Notes under the pieces: generated by a model | What the model saw: the letters and a program-made list of their open reading frames with translations, nothing else | What the model was told of the DNA's origin: nothing | The model's database searches: none | Assembly: GCA_035302145.1 (NCBI GenBank) | Contig: DATGSX010000155.1 | Coordinates: 1-9,519 of the forward strand | Reading direction: 5' to 3' | From: JAJYTI01 sp035302145 | GTDB lineage: Bacteria > Bacteroidota > Bacteroidia > Flavobacteriales > Flavobacteriaceae | Length of the DNA stretch: 9,519 nucleotides | Shown here: positions 4,740 through 9,519 of the stretch, piece after piece | Layout: each line of letters opens with the position of its first letter | Position numbering within the stretch: the stretch's first letter is position 1 | Program-made: the position numbers and the translations under genes

Positions 4740-4810
4740 GGTGGTCGGGGGTCGGTGGTCTGTGGTCGGTGAAGAAATACACTGAACTCCGTCCACTGAA
4801 CTCTGAACTC
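4740..4810. repeat. Palindromic intergenic repeat, copy 2
   Basis: This is a second copy of the preceding repeat: the left arm 4740-4771 is 87 bp from the first left arm, and the right arm 4780-4810 is 81 bp from the first right arm. It ends about 95 bases before the chosen susC start, so a transcript starting upstream would carry both hairpins in its leader. Confidence 0.75.
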
Positions 4811-4905
4811 TAAAAAAAATGGACTCCTCCGAGAGCTGGAAACTACTGGAGAAGCCCATAGATCAATTTAAAAGTATTAACCAATTAAATCAACAATGTA
4901 AAAGT

Positions 4906-7900
4906 ATGAAAACAATTACTTTTCGGCTAGCTACTTTTCTTAAGTATAGCCTAATTTTTACTATGCTTTTTAGCATAGGGAACTTATATGCCCAGAACCA
5001 TAGGGTTTCGGGAACGATTACGCACGAGGGCAATCCATTGCTCGGTGCAACCATAATGATAAAAGATACCCAGCGTGGTACTACCACCGATATGGATGGG
5101 TATTTTGAGCTACTCGCTCAAGAGGATGAAACACTAGTGGTATCCTACCTCGGTTACGAAACCAAAGAAATCCCTATTCAGGGAAGAACTACTATAGATA
5201 TAGAACTCACTGCTGGTGCGGACATGCTAGATGCAGTAGAGATTACTGGAGGGTATTATTCCTTGGATGAACGAACGAGAACGGGGAATGTGGTTAAGGT
5301 AGATACCGATCAGTTACAACAACAAGTGATTCATTCTCCTATGGAAGCTTTGCAGGGTAGAGTAGCGGGGTTGGAGGTGCAGACAAGAACTGGACTAAGT
5401 GGGCAGGCACCCTTAGTAACATTAAGAGGACAGAGTAGTTTACGTGGTAAACTACAAACACAGCCGCTATATATTATTGATGGAGTGCCGATTGATAACA
5501 CAGGATTAAGTTCTTTGTCTTCTATTTATGATGGGGCTGTAGGCATAGATCCACTAGCTACTTTGGATCCTTCATTAATTGAAAGCATAGAAGTACTTAA
5601 AGATGCCGATGCCACCGCCATTTATGGTTCACGTGGTGCGAATGGTGTAATTATAATTAATACCAAGAGAGGTCAGTCTGGCAAGACCAAGTTTGAGTTA
5701 CAAGCAGAAACGGGGGTGTCGTGGGTTGGGAAGTTTATGAAGCTTATGAATACCGATGAGTACTTAGAAATGCGTCGCGAAGCTTTTGAAAACGATGGGG
5801 TAACTCCCACCGAATCCAACGCCCCTGATTTGCTTTTATGGGACCAAAATAGATATACCGACTGGCAAAAGGAATTGATAGGCGGTAGTGCAGAATTTCA
5901 AAAATATCAAGCTAGTATGAGTGGAGGGAATGCACAGACTTCGTTTTTGCTCTCAGGAGGCTTTCAAAAGGAGGGAACGGTTTTCCCAGGAGAGTTTGGT
6001 TTTCAGAATAATAATTTACATGCTAATATCAACCATAGAAGCATAAATAATAAACTTCGATTAAATACTTCAATTAATTATGGTTATCGGAAAAACAATC
6101 TATTTAATGCTGGAATATTTGTAAATAACGGGATTCGATTATCACCAAATGCACCAGCGTTATTTGATGAGGATGGTAATGTAAATTGGGAGTTGGACGA
6201 ATATGGAAACCCAACTTTTCATAATCCTATGGCGGGGTTAGCCAATCCAAATACAATGCGGATGCAATCATTGCAGTGGAATGGAAATATTCAATATCAA
6301 TTAATTAAAGGACTTGATGCAAAAATAAGTATTGGTTTGAATCAATTAAAACAAAATGATAAACAATTAATATACAAGAAAAACACTAACCCTTTATATA
6401 TAGCTACAGCTCGTTCCACTACAAACCAACGTTTAGCTGATAGACTACATTTTATAATAGAACCACAAGTTCATTATAGCTTTAGTTCTAAAAAGCACAT
6501 AATTAGTAGTTTAATAGGTTCTACTTTTCAAAAAAATGAAAGTAAAGAAGTGTATTTAAGAGGACAAGGTTTTTTTTCTGAAGCTCAGATCGGAAATATT
6601 TCATTAGCTGAAAATAGAATTGTTTTACGAGATGCTGAAATCGATTATAGATATGCTGCTTTATTTGGACGTATTGGGTATTCTTATAATAACATACATC
6701 ATTTAAATTTAACGGGGCGTAGAGATGGTTCTTCACGATTTGGTGAGAAAAATCGATTTGGAAATTTTGGGGCAATAGGTTATGCATGGGAATTTTATAA
6801 AGAAAGCTTTATTCAGGAGAATCTATCTTGGTTGAGTAATGGAAAGCTCCGTGGTAGTTATGGTATAACTGGAAGTGACAATATTGGGAATTATCAGTAT
6901 AGAACTACTTATTATAACTTATCGCTCTGGCCTGGGTCTTTGAGTAAAGGGGGGATTGTTCCAAGTAGGTTACATAATCCTTATTACCATTGGGAAAAGA
7001 ATACCAAGTTTGAAATAGCGTTAGATATTAGTTTTTGTAAAAATAGATTAGCTTTAGCAACCAGTTGGTTTAAAGAACGTACTGGAAATCAGTTGATTGG
7101 TTTTTCTTTGCCTAGTATTACAAGTTTTACGAACGTCTTAGGAAACTTACTTGCCACTGTTCAAAATACAGGTTTGGAGTTTGTATTGCAAACATCTCCT
7201 TTTCAAACTGAAAATTTTAGCTGGACATCTAATGTAAATTTAACCATTCCAAAAAATAGATTAGTAGATTTTCCTGATTTAGAAAGTTCCAGTTATGCAT
7301 CACAATATGAAATAGGTAAGTCTTTGGGAATTCAAAAACTGTATCATTATACTGGAATAAATTCAGAAACAGGAAAGTATTCTTTTGAAGACGTGAATGG
7401 AGATGGAGTATTAAATAATGAAGATCGAATTCTTACAGTTGACCTATCACGTAAATTTTATGGAGGCTGGTATAATAATATTGCATATAAAAATTTAAAA
7501 CTCTCCTTTTTATTTGAATTTGTAAATCAAAAATCATTGAATCACGTTACTGCATTTGGTACACCAGGCGGAAGCGCTAATATACCCATAGAAGTATTGG
7601 ATCGATGGCGAGAGGATAATCCTCATTCTAAATATCAAGGTTATACACAAAATTACGACCCAGGATTTTCAAATTATATGAATAGTGATGCTAGTATAAT
7701 TAACGGCTATTTTATTCGGATGAAATCATTATCACTTAACTATCAGTTACCTACGGCATTAATAAAGAGCTTAAGTCTGCAACAAGCCCAAGTGTATTTA
7801 AATGCACAAAATTTATTTACAATCTCATCTTATAAAGGATACGATGCACAAAACCCTAGAGACTTAAACTTACCAGCTCTTACTAGTGTAAACCTGGGGA

Positions 7901-7917
7901 TTAAATTAACCATATAA
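4906..7917 (+). CDS. SusC/RagA family TonB-dependent outer membrane transporter
   Basis: This 1003-aa transporter imports a ligand across the outer membrane using TonB energy, with its SusD partner as lid. The ATG at 4906 is chosen because MKTITFRLATFLKYSLIFTM opens a normal signal peptide ending LYAQ at residue 30; the ATG at 4819 would add 29 hydrophilic residues ahead of it. Domains: a carboxypeptidase-regulatory-like domain (about 33-101, VSGTITHEGNPLLGATI to IDIELTAG), a plug (about 122-255) with the SusC signature PLYIIDGVPI (187-196) and SIEVLKDADATAIYGSRGAN (227-246), then the beta barrel to the end. The SusC-typical DVNGDGVLNNEDR lies at 829-841. The length is normal for the family. 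The gene stops 11 bases before susD. GC falls sharply near 6000 (residue about 365). The substrate cannot be read from the sequence. Confidence 0.95.
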   Translation: MKTITFRLATFLKYSLIFTMLFSIGNLYAQNHRVSGTITHEGNPLLGATIMIKDTQRGTTTDMDGYFELLAQEDETLVVSYLGYETKEIPIQGRTTIDIELTAGADMLDAVEITGGYYSLDERTRTGNVVKVDTDQLQQQVIHSPMEALQGRVAGLEVQTRTGLSGQAPLVTLRGQSSLRGKLQTQPLYIIDGVPIDNTGLSSLSSIYDGAVGIDPLATLDPSLIESIEVLKDADATAIYGSRGANGVIIINTKRGQSGKTKFELQAETGVSWVGKFMKLMNTDEYLEMRREAFENDGVTPTESNAPDLLLWDQNRYTDWQKELIGGSAEFQKYQASMSGGNAQTSFLLSGGFQKEGTVFPGEFGFQNNNLHANINHRSINNKLRLNTSINYGYRKNNLFNAGIFVNNGIRLSPNAPALFDEDGNVNWELDEYGNPTFHNPMAGLANPNTMRMQSLQWNGNIQYQLIKGLDAKISIGLNQLKQNDKQLIYKKNTNPLYIATARSTTNQRLADRLHFIIEPQVHYSFSSKKHIISSLIGSTFQKNESKEVYLRGQGFFSEAQIGNISLAENRIVLRDAEIDYRYAALFGRIGYSYNNIHHLNLTGRRDGSSRFGEKNRFGNFGAIGYAWEFYKESFIQENLSWLSNGKLRGSYGITGSDNIGNYQYRTTYYNLSLWPGSLSKGGIVPSRLHNPYYHWEKNTKFEIALDISFCKNRLALATSWFKERTGNQLIGFSLPSITSFTNVLGNLLATVQNTGLEFVLQTSPFQTENFSWTSNVNLTIPKNRLVDFPDLESSSYASQYEIGKSLGIQKLYHYTGINSETGKYSFEDVNGDGVLNNEDRILTVDLSRKFYGGWYNNIAYKNLKLSFLFEFVNQKSLNHVTAFGTPGGSANIPIEVLDRWREDNPHSKYQGYTQNYDPGFSNYMNSDASIINGYFIRMKSLSLNYQLPTALIKSLSLQQAQVYLNAQNLFTISSYKGYDAQNPRDLNLPALTSVNLGIKLTI

Positions 7918-7928
7918 ATAAAATAAAA

Positions 7929-9305
7929 ATGAAACAAGTATTACAATACATTCTGATAGGAGTAACAATTGTATCCTGCGACAATTTTTTAGAAGTTGGA
8001 CCTAATAACAGTGAACTGGATACCGAATTGGTGTTTAAAAATGACAACACAGCATTAGCTGCTTTAGATGCTGTTTATCATGAACTACAGTTTAATGGCT
8101 TTGCAAGTGGTAATACATCTAGTATTACGTTTTTGGGAAATACACTTTGTGATGATGCTAAAGAATACAATACAATAAATGATCGATATAATTTTTATTT
8201 AAATAATTTGAAAGCGAATAATGAATCAAGTTATTATATCTGGAGTTCGGCTTATAAACAACTTTACAATACCAATGCTTTATTAGAAAGTATTAAAGAT
8301 AATGTGGATTTATCTGGAACTACTAAGAATCGAATAGAAGGGGAAGCTAAGTTTTTAAGAGCTTTTATTTACTATTATTTAGTGCATCTCTACGATGAGG
8401 TACCACTAGTCCTAACTACGGATTATCATACCAATCAAAGTTTAGCTCGTACCTCTATAAATGAGGTTTATAACCAAATCCAGAAAGATTTAGAAGTAGC
8501 ATTGGTGCATCTTCCAGAAGATTATGTACATAGTGAGGGAGAGCATATTCGGCCAACTAAATATGCAGCCTACACTTTATTGGCACGTCTAGCCCTATGG
8601 AAAGAAGACTATACTCAGGCTATTAATTATGCCAGTGAAGTAATAGACTCCGGAAAATATAGTTTGGTAGAGCTTGATGATGTGTTTAAAGCTAATAGTG
8701 CAGAAAGTGTCTGGCAGTTAGTGCCAGTCAACCCAAATACAGGTGCTAATGAAGGATATCATTTTATACTAGAAAACAATCCAGAAGTTTCTTCTAGTAC
8801 AGCTTCTCAGGCATTAAATGAAGATTTTTTATCGATATGGGAAATTGGGGATACGCGATATGATAACTGGATTAACGTATATACAGAAGGAATCGATAAT
8901 TACTTCTATCCTTTTAAATACAAGATAAAAAACGGTGGGGATAGCGAAGAATACTCCATGGTAATGCGATTTGCTGAATTGTATTTAATCCGTGCTGAAG
9001 CCTTTGCGAAAAGTGGCAATGCGCAAGCGGCATTAGATGATTTGAATATAATTCGTAATCGTGCTGGATTATCTAATTGGACTACAACTGATATTACAGA
9101 TATAGAGCAAGCTGTTCTAGACGAAAGACGCAGAGAGCTATTCAGCGAATGGGGTCATAGATGGTTAGATCTAAGACGCTTTGGAGTTATTGACGAAGTT
9201 TTAGGGTCAAAGAAACCCACTTGGCAACCTCATGCCAAACTACTACCAATACCAGAACAAGATATACTAAGGAATCCATTCTTAACACAAAACTCCGGTT
9301 ACTAA
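7929..9305 (+). CDS. SusD/RagB family surface lipoprotein
   Basis: This 458-aa lipoprotein is predicted to capture ligand at the outer surface and hand it to the SusC barrel. The N-terminus MKQVLQYILIGVTIVSC carries a lipobox with Cys17, followed by DNFLEVGP, typical of SusD proteins. The N-terminal SusD-like half shows EGEAKFLRAFIYYYLVHLYD (137-156) and the TPR-like KYAAYTLLARLALWKEDYTQ (211-230). The C-terminal SusD half shows MRFAELYLIRAEAFAKSGNA (346-365), LDERRRELFSEWGHRWLDLR (397-416) and the closing LLPIPEQDI...QNSGY, which is the canonical family ending. It is complete and of normal length. It sits 11 bases after susC and 4 bases before the next gene, so the three form one operon. Binding specificity cannot be inferred. 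Confidence 0.95.
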   Translation: MKQVLQYILIGVTIVSCDNFLEVGPNNSELDTELVFKNDNTALAALDAVYHELQFNGFASGNTSSITFLGNTLCDDAKEYNTINDRYNFYLNNLKANNESSYYIWSSAYKQLYNTNALLESIKDNVDLSGTTKNRIEGEAKFLRAFIYYYLVHLYDEVPLVLTTDYHTNQSLARTSINEVYNQIQKDLEVALVHLPEDYVHSEGEHIRPTKYAAYTLLARLALWKEDYTQAINYASEVIDSGKYSLVELDDVFKANSAESVWQLVPVNPNTGANEGYHFILENNPEVSSSTASQALNEDFLSIWEIGDTRYDNWINVYTEGIDNYFYPFKYKIKNGGDSEEYSMVMRFAELYLIRAEAFAKSGNAQAALDDLNIIRNRAGLSNWTTTDITDIEQAVLDERRRELFSEWGHRWLDLRRFGVIDEVLGSKKPTWQPHAKLLPIPEQDILRNPFLTQNSGY

Positions 9306-9309
9306 AATT

Positions 9310-9519
9310 ATGAAAAATTTAAAATATCGGCAACTATGCTTAGCTATTTGGCTAGGCATAGCTAGCCTAAGCTGTGCACAAAATAAAACAACTTTTGAGT
9401 TAGCGGAAGACGAGAAACTAATTGAATTTACTACGGATCGATTCACCCTTCCTAATCTTCATGTTACTCCTGATGGAGAATCCATCATCTTTGATGTTTT
9501 AGGAGACATTTATATAGTA
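9310..9519 (+). CDS. Exported TolB/PD40 beta-propeller protein, possibly an amidohydrolase (5' part only)
   Basis: Seventy residues are visible before the window ends. MKNLKYRQLCLAIWLGIASL followed by SCAQ is a signal sequence; Cys22 could be a lipidated cysteine, though the lipobox (SLSC) is not ideal and signal peptidase I cleavage at CAQ is possible. It then reads EDEKLIEFTTDRFTLPNLHV and TPDGESIIFDVLGDIYIV. The x-P-D-G-x-x-I-x-F-D-x-L-G-D-[IL]-Y pattern is the first blade of the TolB-like WD40/PD40 propeller found at the N-terminus of many secreted amidohydrolases and peptidase-like proteins of Bacteroidota. The start lies 4 bases after the susD stop, so it is co-transcribed. Whether an amidohydrolase domain follows cannot be seen. 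Confidence 0.75.
   Translation, partial: MKNLKYRQLCLAIWLGIASLSCAQNKTTFELAEDEKLIEFTTDRFTLPNLHVTPDGESIIFDVLGDIYIV

Noticed and set aside
4819..4905. N-terminal extension of SusC by 29 residues
   Set aside because: The residues are hydrophilic and would bury the signal peptide that begins at the ATG at 4906.
4890..5087. 65-aa minus-strand frame
   Set aside because: It lies antisense within the signal peptide and first domain of the susC gene, whose plus-strand frame is certain.
6521..6787. 88-aa minus-strand frame
   Set aside because: It lies antisense within the susC barrel region, is rich in His/Phe/Asn, and has no domain.

Overview
The window looks like an accessory stretch of a low-GC Bacteroidota chromosome, most likely Flavobacteriia. 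The basis is a SusC/SusD outer-membrane uptake pair, start codons without Shine-Dalgarno sequences, SusD-like and four-helix-bundle suffix proteins typical of the phylum, and intergenic palindromic repeats of a style I recall from flavobacterial genomes. No rRNA, tRNA, CRISPR array or complete insertion sequence is visible.

Left part (1-1550): the 3' end of an unrecognised gene, a seven-copy 21-bp tandem repeat whose units are small hairpins, a small helix-turn-helix protein (808-1098) with upstream repeated motifs and a very clear intrinsic terminator, then a 134-bp direct repeat followed by a 47-49 bp tandem repeat. Middle part (1550-3900): a tightly coupled pair made of a 75-aa protein and a DUF2335 membrane protein, a decayed XRE-type regulator on the minus strand, a four-helix-bundle 'suffix' protein, and an XRE regulator on the minus strand with a palindromic operator candidate and a possible frameshifted C-terminal tail.

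The 1.07 kb between the XRE regulator and susC (3831-4905) has no convincing gene but is rich in structure. It holds three successive hairpins ending in a 113-nt imperfect inverted repeat with about 40 base pairs, a small hairpin between 7-bp direct repeats, a roughly 93-nt folded element that ends in a T-tract and looks like a small RNA with its own terminator, and two tandem palindromic repeats just before susC.

Right part (4906-9519): a tightly spaced operon of susC-like TonB-dependent transporter, susD-like lipoprotein and the start of an exported beta-propeller protein (TolB/PD40 type, often fused to an amidohydrolase). SusD would bind the ligand at the cell surface, SusC would import it with TonB energy, and the third protein would act on it at the membrane or in the periplasm. 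No glycoside hydrolase or dedicated regulator is visible, so the substrate cannot be named; the third gene fits a peptide-like ligand at least as well as a glycan. The susC gene has a sharp GC drop near position 6000, which suggests a mosaic gene.

The features most likely to be undescribed are the two structured non-coding elements at 3912-4104 and 4295-4387 and the hairpin-repeat ORF at 216-524. All structure calls are hand-folded and all family calls are from recognition, not database searches.
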